Origin: Flavobacteriales bacterium
GTDB taxonomy: Bacteria > Bacteroidota > Bacteroidia > Flavobacteriales_F > PHOS-HE28
Direction of reading: 5' to 3'
Assembly (NCBI GenBank): GCA_016788295.1
Contig: JAEUSY010000042.1
Span: 62,001-126,000, forward strand
DNA: 64,000 nt
Shown: piece after piece, positions 33,862-42,751 of the stretch
How positions within the stretch are numbered: position 1 is the stretch's first letter
Layout of the letters: every line of letters begins with the position of its first letter
Translations under genes and position numbers: made by a program
Notes under the pieces: model-generated
What the model was told of the DNA's origin: nothing
The model's input: only the letters and a program-made list of their open reading frames with translations
The model's database searches: none

Positions 33862-36255
33862 TTATTGTGGTGTTACGGGTAAGGTCTCCACCGTCACGCG
33901 TGTGATCTTTCCTGTGAAGGCGTTCTCATGCTGCTTGTAATCCAGGCTCACGTTGGTCTCGTTGTCGCGGCCCACATCGGCGCCCTCGTCACCGCTGAAC
34001 GAGAAGGGCTGGGTCTTCGGGATGCGGCCTTCGGCCACCACCTGGCCATCCACACGCAGGATGGAACGGCCACCCGTGCCGGGCTTCGCCTCATCGGGGA
34101 AGAACTCGTACACCACGGTGTGCCTACCGGGCGAAAGCGGCTTGGCACTGCCGATGTTGGTGCGCTCCAGGGCGAACCAGTTGTACTCGTGGCGCACGCG
34201 GCCCTCCTTCATGTACAAGGTCCATCCGCCGAAGTAGCCCGCCTGGCAGATGATCACGCCATCGGTGCGCTCGCCCACTTCCACCTCCGCGGTGATCGTG
34301 TGATGCACGCCCTTCACGTTGATGAAGGCGTTCTCCATCATGCCCACCATGCCTGGGTACACCGTGAGCTTGGTGCGTCCGCCCATCAGGTCGGGCCGGC
34401 CGGCGATGCGCGGATCGAAGCGCTCGCTGCGTCGGTCGTCGATGGGGAACACGTGGTTGCGGATGGCCTCCTGCTCGAAGAGCTTCTGCAGCTCCTTCAG
34501 TTTCTCCGGCTGCTGCGCGGCCAGGTCATTGGCTTGGCTGAAGTCCTCGTCGATGTGGTAGAGCTCCCACACATCCTCGCTCAGCGGCGGGTTCTTCATC
34601 AGCAACCAGGGGATGCTGTGGCGCGTGCAGGCCATCCACCCCTCGTGGTAGATGCCACGGTTCCCGAACATTTCGAAGTACTGCGTGGTGCGTCGCTCCG
34701 CCGCCTTCGGATCACCGAAGGAGTACGCCATGCTCACACCATCCATCCTCCGTTGTTCCACGCCGTTCACCAGGCGCGGTTCCGGCAGCTGGCAGGCCTC
34801 GAGCACGGTGGGCGCCACGTCGATCACGTGGTGGAACTGCGAGCGCAGCTCACCCTTGGCGCTGATGCCTTGGGGCCAATGCACCACCATGCCGTTGCGT
34901 GTGCCGCCGAAGTGGCTGGCCACCTGCTTGGTCCATTGGAAGGGCGCGTTGGTGGCCCAGGCCCAGCCGATGCTGTAGTGCGGGTAGGTGGTGGGGCCGC
35001 CCCAGGTATCCAGGTGGTCCATCATCTGCTCGGCCTTGCCCACGATCCCGTTGAGGGCCATCATCTCGTTGTAGGTGCCTTCGGGGCCTCCCTCGGCGCT
35101 GGCACCATTGTCGCCCACGATGTAGAAGAAGATGGTGTTGTCCAGTTCACCAATGGCCTCGAGTTGTTCCACCAGGCGGCCCACCTCATGGTCGGTATGC
35201 TCTGCGAAGCCGGCGAAGACCTCCATCTGGCGGGCGAAGAGCTTGCGCTGCTGCTCGTTCATGTCGGCCCAGGCGGGGATCTGCGCGGGCCGCGGGGTCA
35301 GCTTGGTGTTCGCAGGGATCACGCCCATCTGCTTCTGTCGGGCGAAGCTCTCCTCGCGGAGCGCGTCCCAACCGCCATCGAACTTGCCCTTGTACTTGTC
35401 GGCCCACGCCTTCGGCACATGGTGCGGGGCGTGCGTGGCGCCGGGGGCGAAGTACATGTAGAAGGGCTTGTCGGGCGTGAGGGTCTGCTGGGCGCTCACC
35501 CAGTTGATGGCTTGGTCGGCCATGTCGGTGGTGAAGTGGTAGTCCGCACGCTTGGGCGGTTCCACGCGGGTGACACCGTCGTAGATGGCGGGCGCCCATT
35601 GGTTGGTCTCTCCCCCTATGAAGCCGTAGAACTTGTCGAAGCCGCTGCGCGTGGGCCAGCGGTCGAAGGGGCCGCTCACGCTCACCTCCCAGGGCGCGGT
35701 CTCGTGGTACTTGCCGAAGGCCGCGGTGCTGAATCCGTTCAGGCGCAAGATCTCGGCGAGCGGGGCCACGCTCTGCGGGCGCACGCCGGTGTTGCCGGGG
35801 AAGCCGGTGGCCAGCTCCATGATGGCGCCCGCGTTGTTCACGTGGTGGTTGCGGCCGGTGAGCAGGGCCACACGCGTGGGGCTGCACAGTGCCGTGGTGT
35901 GGAAGCGGTTGTAGCGAAGGCCGTTCTGCGCCATGCGCTCCAATGTGGGCATGTGGATGGGGCCGCCGAACGCGCTGCTGGCGCCGAAGCCGATGTCGTC
36001 GATCAGCACCACCACCACATTGGGCGCGTTCTTGGGTGCCGTTACGCTCCAGGCCGCGGGGGCTTTCGCGTTCCGTGCGTCCATCTCGGTGATGGAGGCC
36101 GGCGTGGGCTCATGGATGGGCAGCACCGTGCGGTCCAGGCCATCAGCGGCGGCGTCCTTCCCGGTGTTGTCCGTGGTCCCGGTCGGGGTCTCGGGCGCAC
36201 TGCAGGAGGCCGCCAGCACGAGCAGGCCTAGGAGCGGGCGGGTAAGCTTCATCAT
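33862..36255 (-). CDS. sulfatase lipoprotein (797 aa), last gene of the sulfatase operon
   Basis: Lipoprotein signal with lipidated C18 (LLVLAASC). It is a formylglycine-dependent type I sulfatase: metal ligands in VVLIDDIGFG (D86, D87) and the maturation motif CSPTR at 124-128, where C124 is converted to formylglycine. FYFAPGATHAPHH-like sequence (residues ~270-285) and IFFYIVGDNGASAEGG carry further metal/sulfate-binding residues. At about 800 residues it belongs with the long arylsulfatase/alkylsulfatase group that has a C-terminal beta domain. The substrate is unknown. It is 41 bases downstream of a paralogue of identical length, and the formylglycine-generating enzyme is encoded in the same operon. 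ATG 36255 and 36252 are adjacent. Confidence 0.92.
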   Translation of the reverse strand: MMKLTRPLLGLLVLAASCSAPETPTGTTDNTGKDAAADGLDRTVLPIHEPTPASITEMDARNAKAPAAWSVTAPKNAPNVVVVLIDDIGFGASSAFGGPIHMPTLERMAQNGLRYNRFHTTALCSPTRVALLTGRNHHVNNAGAIMELATGFPGNTGVRPQSVAPLAEILRLNGFSTAAFGKYHETAPWEVSVSGPFDRWPTRSGFDKFYGFIGGETNQWAPAIYDGVTRVEPPKRADYHFTTDMADQAINWVSAQQTLTPDKPFYMYFAPGATHAPHHVPKAWADKYKGKFDGGWDALREESFARQKQMGVIPANTKLTPRPAQIPAWADMNEQQRKLFARQMEVFAGFAEHTDHEVGRLVEQLEAIGELDNTIFFYIVGDNGASAEGGPEGTYNEMMALNGIVGKAEQMMDHLDTWGGPTTYPHYSIGWAWATNAPFQWTKQVASHFGGTRNGMVVHWPQGISAKGELRSQFHHVIDVAPTVLEACQLPEPRLVNGVEQRRMDGVSMAYSFGDPKAAERRTTQYFEMFGNRGIYHEGWMACTRHSIPWLLMKNPPLSEDVWELYHIDEDFSQANDLAAQQPEKLKELQKLFEQEAIRNHVFPIDDRRSERFDPRIAGRPDLMGGRTKLTVYPGMVGMMENAFINVKGVHHTITAEVEVGERTDGVIICQAGYFGGWTLYMKEGRVRHEYNWFALERTNIGSAKPLSPGRHTVVYEFFPDEAKPGTGGRSILRVDGQVVAEGRIPKTQPFSFSGDEGADVGRDNETNVSLDYKQHENAFTGKITRVTVETLPVTPQ

Positions 36256-36296
36256 GGGTTCGTTCCGTTCGAGGTGAAGGGGTCAACGAGGTCGGT

Positions 36297-38690
36297 TCAT
36301 TTCTTGGGCGCGGCCGGGAAGGTCTCCACCGTTACCTTCTGAATGCGTCCGGTGAAGGTCTCGCGCTTCTTGTAGGCCAGCACCACGGGCGTGTTCTCAT
36401 CGGTGCCCACGTCGGCGCTCTCATCGATGCCGAAGGTGTTGGCGTTGGTCTTTTCGATCCGGCCTTCCCCGGCCTTTTCGCCGTCCACCAGCAGAGTGGC
36501 CATACCGCCCGCACCGCGTCCACCATCGTAGGCGAAGTCGAGCACCAGGGTGTGCTTGCCGGGCGCGATGGGCTTGGTGGATTTCACCGTGAAGAACTCC
36601 AGGCCCACCCAGTTGTAGGTGTAGTGAAGGATGCCATCCATCATGTAGAAGCTCCAACCACCGAAGTCACCTCCCTGACAAAGGATGACGCCGCTGGCCT
36701 TGGCGGGCATCTCCACTTCCGCCGTGTACTTCAGGGAGGTGTTCTTGATGTTGATGAAGGCGTTCTCCGGGATGCCCTTGGCACCGGGGTAGAGCACCAG
36801 TTTCGTCTTGCCATTCATGAGGTCGGGCCGGCCTGCGATGGCGGGGTCGAGCCGTTCGATGCTGCGATCATCGATGGGCAGCACGTGGTACTTCACGGCC
36901 TCCTCCATGAACTTCTTCTTCAGCTCCTCCAGCTTGGCGGGCTCCTTCGCGGCGAGGTCGTTCGCCTGGCTGAAGTCCTCGTTCACGTTGTAGAGCTCCC
37001 ACACGTCCTCGGTGAGGGGGCGGCGTGGCGCGGCCTCCCACGGTGCCTTGTGGATGGTGCCGGCGTACCAGCCGTCGTGGTAGATGGCGCGGTTGCCGAT
37101 CATCTCGAAGTACTGTGTCTTGCGGGCGTCGGCCGCCTTGGGATCATCGAAGCAGTAGTTCATGGCGACGCCCTCGATGGGCCGCTGCTCGATGCCGTTC
37201 ACCAGGCGGGGCGCGGGAAGGCCTGTGGCCGCGTAAACGGTGGGCGCCACGTCGATCACGTGGTGGAACTGGCTGCGCACTTCGCCCTTGGCCTTGATGC
37301 CCTTGGGCCAGTGCATCACCATGCCGTTGCGGGTGCCACCGAAGTTGCTGGCCACCTGCTTGGTCCAGGTGAAGGGCGTGTTGCCGGCCACGGCCCAGCC
37401 CGCGGCGAAGTGGTTGTAGGTGTGCTCGGTGCCGAGCTCCTCGATCCGGCTCAGCTGCATGTCCAGCGTTTCCTGCACCCCGTTGAAGTAGGTGTTCTCG
37501 TTGTACATGCCGATCATGCCGCCCTCGGCGCTGGAGCCGTTGTCGCCCACGATGTAGAAGATCAGGGTGTTCTCCAGTTCGCCGCGCTCCTCCAAGGCAT
37601 CGATCAGGCGGCCCACCTGCGCATCGGTATGCTCGGCGAAGCCGGCGAACACCTCCATCTGGCGCTCAAAGAGGCGCTTCTCATCCGCCGTGAGCTTGTC
37701 CCAGTCCTTGATGTCGGCGGGCTTGGGGGCCAGCGTTGTGTTGGCGGGCACCACGCCCAGCTGCTTCTGCCGCGCCAGGGTCTCCTCGCGCACCTTGTCC
37801 CAGCCTTGGGCGAACTTGCCCTTGTACTTGGCCACGTACTCCTTGGGCGCGTGGTGCGGTGCATGGGTGGCGCCGGTGGCGAAGTACATCATGAAGGGCT
37901 TGTCGGGCGTGAGGCTCTGCTGGGTGTTCATCCAGGCGAGGGCCTGGTCGGTCATGTCGTTGGTGAAGTGGTAGCCGGGGTTGTCCACGGGGGGATACAC
38001 GCGCGTGACCCCGTCATACACCATGGGGTGCCACTGGTTGGTCTCGCCACCGATGAAGCCGTAGAACTTGTCGAAGCCGCTGCCGGTGGGCCAGCGGTCG
38101 TAGGGGCCGGAGACGGAGGCCTCCCAGGGCGGGGTCTCGTGGTACTTGCCGAACGCCGCGGTGCTGTAACCGTTCAGGCGGAGCACTTCGGCCATCGGCG
38201 TGATGCTGCCGGGGCGCACACCGGTGTTTCCGGGGAATGCTGTGGCCACCTCCATGATGGCACCGGCATTGTTGCTGTGGTGGTTGTAGCCGGTGAGCAG
38301 GGCCGTGCGCGTGGGCGAGCAGAGGGCGGTGGTGTGGAAGCGGTTGTACTTGAGCCCGTTCGCTGCCAGCTTCTCCAGTGTGGGCATCTGGATGGGCCCG
38401 CCAAAGGCGCTGCTGTGGCCGAAGCCGATGTCGTCGATCAGCACCACCAGCACGTTGGGCGCGCCTTCCGGGGGCTTCACATCGAACCGGGCCGGGGCCT
38501 TGGCGTTTCGGGCATCGAGTTCGGTGATGGACGGCACGTCGGGCTCAGGGATGGGCAGCACGGTGCGGTCCAGACCATCGGCCGAGGAGGCTGACGCTTG
38601 CGACGTTTCGCCGACGGGCTGCTGGGGTGCTCCGCAAGCGGCCAGCAGAAGCAAGGCCAAGGTTTGGGTGGTGAACTGGAGTAAGCGCAT
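36297..38690 (-). CDS. sulfatase lipoprotein (797 aa), paralogue of the downstream sulfatase
   Basis: Start at 38690 gives MRLLQFTTQTLALLLLAAC with lipidated C19; a longer frame starting at 38741 only adds residues before the signal. As in its paralogue, D86/D87 lie in VVLIDDIGFG and the formylglycine motif CSPTR is at 124-128, so the two proteins align with no net length change. The first ~400 residues are closely similar; differences concentrate after residue ~410 (the region following the DNGSSAEGG motif) and in the C-terminal beta domain, pointing to different sulfate esters. It lies in an operon after the exported FGE-like enzyme and a DUF2490 barrel. A TACTTTG box at 38724-38730 could give it an internal promoter. 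Confidence 0.92.
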   Translation of the reverse strand: MRLLQFTTQTLALLLLAACGAPQQPVGETSQASASSADGLDRTVLPIPEPDVPSITELDARNAKAPARFDVKPPEGAPNVLVVLIDDIGFGHSSAFGGPIQMPTLEKLAANGLKYNRFHTTALCSPTRTALLTGYNHHSNNAGAIMEVATAFPGNTGVRPGSITPMAEVLRLNGYSTAAFGKYHETPPWEASVSGPYDRWPTGSGFDKFYGFIGGETNQWHPMVYDGVTRVYPPVDNPGYHFTNDMTDQALAWMNTQQSLTPDKPFMMYFATGATHAPHHAPKEYVAKYKGKFAQGWDKVREETLARQKQLGVVPANTTLAPKPADIKDWDKLTADEKRLFERQMEVFAGFAEHTDAQVGRLIDALEERGELENTLIFYIVGDNGSSAEGGMIGMYNENTYFNGVQETLDMQLSRIEELGTEHTYNHFAAGWAVAGNTPFTWTKQVASNFGGTRNGMVMHWPKGIKAKGEVRSQFHHVIDVAPTVYAATGLPAPRLVNGIEQRPIEGVAMNYCFDDPKAADARKTQYFEMIGNRAIYHDGWYAGTIHKAPWEAAPRRPLTEDVWELYNVNEDFSQANDLAAKEPAKLEELKKKFMEEAVKYHVLPIDDRSIERLDPAIAGRPDLMNGKTKLVLYPGAKGIPENAFINIKNTSLKYTAEVEMPAKASGVILCQGGDFGGWSFYMMDGILHYTYNWVGLEFFTVKSTKPIAPGKHTLVLDFAYDGGRGAGGMATLLVDGEKAGEGRIEKTNANTFGIDESADVGTDENTPVVLAYKKRETFTGRIQKVTVETFPAAPKK

Positions 38691-38750
38691 GCAGTAGAGG
38701 GGAGGTTTCGTTGAATGCCGTTTCAAAGTAAGTGATTCCACCGGGCCCGA

Positions 38751-39506
38751 TCAGTTCGTGTTGTCGCCTGCGGCTTGGGAACGTGAGCGGGGCGTGAAGT
38801 AGTACTTCACACGCAGGCGGATGATGTTGTCCGTGGATCTTTCCTCGTCGGCGATGGCATCGCGCGAGCGTTGAAGGGTGTAGATGAGCTCCGCGCGCCA
38901 GTTGTAACAGAACTTGCGTCCAAGTCCGGCACGCAGGCGCATGCGGTTCGCGAATCGTTCGCTGACGTCCTGGTCTACCGTGATGAAGGCCTCGCCGTCG
39001 AGGATGCCGTACCACATGGTGTCACTATCGTAGCTCTTCACGTCCAAGGGTATCACGCATTCCGCTCTGAGGCGACTGCGTTGCGCGCGTTCCGTTCCGG
39101 GTTCACCAACGGTCTGCATGCGTCGCAGTTCATAGCGGGCGTTCAACCGAAGCTGCACACGGTTGAAGGGGGTGAAGTTGTATTTGAGCCCGAACTGTGC
39201 GCGCAGTTCCTCCGTGTCGAGGCCGGTGCGTTGAATGGTGTAGGAGTAGGGCAGCCCCACCATGAAGCTCCAGTGGGCCGTGGGGCTTACCTCCAACGAG
39301 GGGCTGATGTTCAGGCTCTCCCAGCGGTCCTGGTCGGAAAGCAGCGTCTGGTAGCTGAACTCGCATTCGGCCATGTAATAGCTGCCGAAGGAGCGGCCCA
39401 GAATGCCGTCGGCCCACAACTGCGTGTTGGAGGTCTGCGCTTGCGATGTGAAGGCGGAACAACAGACCAGCATGGTCAGGAAAGCGAGTGTCCTTGCGTG
39501 GTTCAT
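38751..39506 (-). CDS. DUF2490 family outer-membrane protein (251 aa)
   Basis: Signal peptide MNHARTLAFLTMLVCCSAFTSQAQ, then TQLWADGILGRSFGSYYMAECEFSYQT and FGLKYNFTPFNRVQLRLNARYELRR, which match the DUF2490 barrel layout. The C-terminus (LRVKYYFTPRSRSQAAGDNTN) continues past the last strand by about a dozen polar residues. The start overlaps the stop of the formylglycine-generating enzyme gene (ATGA), and two sulfatases follow, so it is probably part of the sulfate-ester utilisation module, perhaps as an outer-membrane channel. That role is inferred from position only. Confidence 0.82.
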   Translation of the reverse strand: MNHARTLAFLTMLVCCSAFTSQAQTSNTQLWADGILGRSFGSYYMAECEFSYQTLLSDQDRWESLNISPSLEVSPTAHWSFMVGLPYSYTIQRTGLDTEELRAQFGLKYNFTPFNRVQLRLNARYELRRMQTVGEPGTERAQRSRLRAECVIPLDVKSYDSDTMWYGILDGEAFITVDQDVSERFANRMRLRAGLGRKFCYNWRAELIYTLQRSRDAIADEERSTDNIIRLRVKYYFTPRSRSQAAGDNTN

Positions 39507-40561
39507 TGGCTATCCTTCACACAACGGAATCCCACGTGGCTCATACCGCTGTCCGGTGTGCTGCCCTGCCGCGCGCTGGGGCGGTAGCGCCAGCAATACG
39601 TATCGTGGCAAAGGAAGCTGCCGCCGCGTTGGGCCCGCAACGGCTCATAGGGTCGGTCGGGGTCGTTGCTTTTTGAGGGGCCTTGCGGATCGGTCACCAA
39701 TTGTCCCACGCGCCTGGCATACAGCGTCATGTCCAGCCAGTCGCTGCACCATTCCCACACGTTGCCGGCCATGTCGTAGAGGCCGAAACCGTTCGGCGCG
39801 AAGCGGCCCACGGGGGCGGTTCGGACGTAGCCGTCCTTCCCCGAGTTCTCACGGGGAAATGGACCTTGCCAGCTGTTGCATTTCACCAGTTCGTCCGTGG
39901 GCTTCTCCGTGCCCCATACAAAAGGCTGTTGTTCCACGCCGCCACGTGCCGCGCGCTCCCATTCCGCTTCCGTCGGCAAGCGCTTGCCGGCCCAGGCGCA
40001 ATAGGCCACCGCATCGTTCCAGCTCACTTGCACCACGGGATGGTCCATGCGGTCGGCAATGCTGCTGCCGGGTCCTTCGGGGTGCCGCCAATCGGCGCCG
40101 TGTGTCCAGCTCCACCACTCCAGCCAGCCACAGTCGTGCAGCTCCTTGCCCACGGGGTTGAACACCAGTGAGCCCGGCACCAGGTCTTCCGGCTTGGGTG
40201 GTGGCGTGCCGGGAGGCACTTGCGCCATGATCTCCTCCAGCACCGGGGCCTTTTCCGCATCGGTCACGTAACCGGTGGCCTCCACAAAGGCGGCGAACTG
40301 CGCATTGGTCACTTCGGTAGTGTCCATGAAGAAGCCCTTCACCGTTACGCGGTGCGCTGGCTGTTCCTCGGGCCAGGCCAATGTGTCGTTGCTGCCCATG
40401 GTGAACTCTCCGCCAGGCACCCACACCATGCCGGGTGGGGTATTCCCGGTGTTGAATTCCCCTTGATCGCTGTTCGTGGCCTCCGTTGCTGAGGGGGCGT
40501 GGCAGCCGGCCAATACCAGCAAAGCGACCGCAAAGGGAAGAGCAGGGGACGTGCTTTTCAT
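39503..40561 (-). CDS. formylglycine-generating enzyme (FGE/SUMF1 family), exported lipoprotein (352 aa)
   Basis: Lipoprotein signal MKSTSPALPFAVALLVLAGC with lipidated C20. The FGE-sulfatase domain spans residues ~43-350: MVWVPGGEFTMGSND, VTVKGFFMDTTEVTNAQFAAFV, HPVVQVSWNDAVAYCAW, RLPTEAEWERAARGG, YDMAGNVWEWCSDW. The catalytic loop RGGSFLCHDTYCWRYR keeps both active-site cysteines, C318 and C323, equivalent to C336 and C341 of human SUMF1, and ends STPDS..SHVGFRC as in genuine FGEs. It is therefore likely to be a true copper-dependent oxidase that makes formylglycine, here outside the cytoplasm, and not one of the many FGE-like proteins lacking the cysteine pair. Two sulfatases with CSPTR motifs are in the same operon. 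Confidence 0.92.
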   Translation of the reverse strand: MKSTSPALPFAVALLVLAGCHAPSATEATNSDQGEFNTGNTPPGMVWVPGGEFTMGSNDTLAWPEEQPAHRVTVKGFFMDTTEVTNAQFAAFVEATGYVTDAEKAPVLEEIMAQVPPGTPPPKPEDLVPGSLVFNPVGKELHDCGWLEWWSWTHGADWRHPEGPGSSIADRMDHPVVQVSWNDAVAYCAWAGKRLPTEAEWERAARGGVEQQPFVWGTEKPTDELVKCNSWQGPFPRENSGKDGYVRTAPVGRFAPNGFGLYDMAGNVWEWCSDWLDMTLYARRVGQLVTDPQGPSKSNDPDRPYEPLRAQRGGSFLCHDTYCWRYRPSARQGSTPDSGMSHVGFRCVKDSQ

Positions 40562-40651
40562 GCTGGGAAGGCTTCCGGGTACAAGGGTAGCGTTTCCGGT
40601 CCGTACCGCTGGCGGTCGCCTGGTCCGGTAATGCGATCCACAGGTCGTGCT

Positions 40652-41365
40652 TCACTCCACGTTCACAAAGGGGAAGCTGAGAAAGAACTGAAAGGTGGAG
40701 CTGGTCGAGGAGATGCCTGCCGCGTTCGCTGTGAACACTTCGGTGAGGCCCATGCAATAGCGCAGTCGGATGTCAATGCCTTTGTAGCCGCGTGGCTTGC
40801 TGAACACGATGCCCAGGTCGATGGGAAGGGCCAGTTCCCAGGGCCTGATCTCTTCCTTAATGTCCTTGGTAACGGTGAATGCATCGCCGCCCACCAGATC
40901 GCCGGTGGTGGCCAGTTTCGCACTGGTGCGGTAGCTCACTTGTGGCCCTGCCCGCACATAGAAACGTTCGTTCACGCGGCGATGGAGCTGCAACGGCACA
41001 TCGATATAGCCCAATTGCAGACGGGTACTGTAGGAGCCAACAGCCCCTGTTGTGTCCACGAATGCGTTCTCGAAGCCCTTACCGCCCCGGGGCGAAACGG
41101 GTTTGAACTCGGGTGTGAAGGCCCAGTTGTCGTTCAGCCGGATGTAGGTGCCCAGCCCAAAGTAGAAGCCAGTGGAAGCGGAGGCGCCATTCACGCCAGG
41201 CATGTTGCTCAGGTTGAGCCCGGCATCCAGCGTGAAGTGGAAGTTCTCCGTTGCAGCCTTGTCGCCGAAAAGGAGTACCAACACGGCGGCCTGCCCATTG
41301 GCCAAGGAACTCGTGAACAATAGGGCCAGGGCACAGGCCAGTTGAGGGATCTGGTGCAAGCTCAT
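40652..41365 (-). CDS. outer-membrane beta-barrel (PorT/OMP_b-brl-like) protein (237 aa)
   Basis: Start at 41365 gives MSLHQIPQLACALALLFTSSLANGQ, a good signal peptide; the frame is open for a further 120 codons upstream but that part has no protein-like features. The mature sequence (FHFTLDAGLNLSNMPGV ... FYFGLGTYIRLNDNWAFTPEFKPVSPRG ... YIDVPLQLHRRVNERFYVRAGPQVSYR ... FFLSFPFVNVE) matches the porin-family/PorT-type small barrels of Bacteroidota. Function unknown. TACCCTTG at 41452-41459 (minus strand) is a weak promoter candidate. Confidence 0.78.
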   Translation of the reverse strand: MSLHQIPQLACALALLFTSSLANGQAAVLVLLFGDKAATENFHFTLDAGLNLSNMPGVNGASASTGFYFGLGTYIRLNDNWAFTPEFKPVSPRGGKGFENAFVDTTGAVGSYSTRLQLGYIDVPLQLHRRVNERFYVRAGPQVSYRTSAKLATTGDLVGGDAFTVTKDIKEEIRPWELALPIDLGIVFSKPRGYKGIDIRLRYCMGLTEVFTANAAGISSTSSTFQFFLSFPFVNVE

Positions 41366-41561
41366 TCGGGTAAATGGATGGTCCGTTCGATGGGCGCTTT
41401 CGTCGTTCAGCGTGAGTACAGGTTCTGTGGCACTGTTGCGGAACACCGGCACAAGGGTAGTGGATCCCTTGCGCTTGTCGTCCATAGGGTACCAATTGAA
41501 TACGATTCGATCACATCGGTTATGTTCGTAGCAACAAAATGCCCTGATAACGATGTGTTCA

Positions 41562-41825
41562 ATGCTCCGCTCATCGGTCATTGTGCTACTTGCCTTTTCG
41601 TTCGTGGCATGCTCCTCATCCGGGCCACAGGGGCCTATCGCTGATGACACGGCCTCGAAAGCAGAGGGTCCGGTGATAAAGGCCGGGCTGGACGGAGGCA
41701 AAGTGACCCCGGACAACTGCCTGCCCATCACCGCCGGCTGGAACTATACGGTGCGCCTCTACCAGCCCCGCAAGGAACTTCAGGATGGCATCTGGACCTT
41801 CCCGGCGGCTGAAGCGGTGCGCTGA
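41562..41825 (+). CDS. very short lipoprotein with a DUF1214-like C-terminal tail (87 aa)
   Basis: [17 protein letters not shown] is a lipoprotein signal with lipidated C17. After a polar linker the last ~30 residues ([30 protein letters not shown]) resemble the C-terminal end of DUF1254/DUF1214 proteins (NW...P.GP..L.LRLY.PK...LDG.W..P), which are normally several hundred residues long. The body of such a protein is missing. Either it is a real small lipoprotein that carries only this motif or the product of a deletion that fused a signal to a gene end. Starts at 41553 and 41562 are both possible. The alpha-carbonic anhydrase gene follows after 56 bases. Confidence 0.6.
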   Translation: MLRSSVIVLLAFSFVACSSSGPQGPIADDTASKAEGPVIKAGLDGGKVTPDNCLPITAGWNYTVRLYQPRKELQDGIWTFPAAEAVR

Positions 41826-41881
41826 GCCCCTCCGCATACCCATCCCCTCGTTACTCCACCTCCGCATTTCACACCATCCCC

Positions 41882-42751
41882 ATGAAGCACTCCCCCCTCC
41901 GTTTGGATCTCCTGGTGATCCCTGGCTTGTTGGTATTGGTCGCTTGTGGCGCACCGCAACAAGAAGAGCGAAACAACCCGGTCATAGATACGGTGGCCGT
42001 GGCACCTCCCGCTCCGGTTTCCGCACGTCCGGTGCATTGGGGCTATGGTGAGGAGGCCGGTCCTGCAACTTGGGGAAGCTTGAGCCCCGTGTACGCGCTC
42101 TGCGGAAATGGTCAGGGCCAGTCGCCCATTGCGCTTACCAGTGGCGGCACCAGCTCAAGCCCCACCTGGAGGTTCAATTATGGGAATACCCGCTTCGCTG
42201 TAGCGCACCATGAGCATGTGGAGGACCTGGTGGACAATGGCCACACCATCCAGGTGACCGTGGAGGAGGGAAGCACCCTCACGCTGAACGGCACCAACTA
42301 CACCCTGAAGCAATTCCATGTGCACACGCCCAGCGAGCACACCCTGGATGGCAAGAACCTGCCCATGGAGGTGCATATGGTGCACCAGGACAGTGCAGGC
42401 CACTTCGCCGTGGTGGGCGTGCTGGTGAAGGAGGGCAAGGCCAACGCCAACTTCGCCAAGCTGGTGGCCAACCTGCCTGCCGCCAAGGGCGATACCGTTA
42501 CCGTGGCCGGCGAACAACTGGACCTGAACATGCACCTGCCCGCGCAGGAGAAGGCCTACCACTACGTGGGTTCGCTCACTACCCCGCCGTGCAGTGAAGG
42601 CGTGCAGTGGCTGGTGCTGCAGGACATGATCACCCTGAGCAAGGAGCAGATCGAGGCATTCAGTTCGCGTGTGGGGCCCAACAACCGGCCAACGCAGCCC
42701 TTGAACACGCGCACGGTCTCTACCGTCGGACTTACCGGTTCGATGCAATGA
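41882..42751 (+). CDS. alpha-class carbonic anhydrase lipoprotein (289 aa)
   Basis: MKHSPLRLDLLVIPGLLVLVAC is a lipoprotein signal with lipidated C22. The carbonic anhydrase domain starts at HWGYGEEAGPATWG; the zinc ligands are H146 and H148 in FHVHTPSEH and H165 in MEVHMVH. QSPIAL (Q-S-P-I), the substrate-side SLTTPPCSEGVQWLV with the key threonine, and a cysteine pair (C74 and the C of PPC) for the usual disulfide are present. It should interconvert CO2 and bicarbonate in the periplasm or at the cell surface. Its stop codon overlaps the start of a DcaP-like porin gene (ATGA), so the two are made together. Confidence 0.95.
   Translation: MKHSPLRLDLLVIPGLLVLVACGAPQQEERNNPVIDTVAVAPPAPVSARPVHWGYGEEAGPATWGSLSPVYALCGNGQGQSPIALTSGGTSSSPTWRFNYGNTRFAVAHHEHVEDLVDNGHTIQVTVEEGSTLTLNGTNYTLKQFHVHTPSEHTLDGKNLPMEVHMVHQDSAGHFAVVGVLVKEGKANANFAKLVANLPAAKGDTVTVAGEQLDLNMHLPAQEKAYHYVGSLTTPPCSEGVQWLVLQDMITLSKEQIEAFSSRVGPNNRPTQPLNTRTVSTVGLTGSMQ

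Noticed and set aside
33928-38594. Very long open frames (767 and 680 codons) antisense to the two sulfatases
   Set aside because: They are Gly/His/Val-rich shadows of GC-rich genes in the opposite strand; the sulfatase frames carry signals and catalytic motifs.
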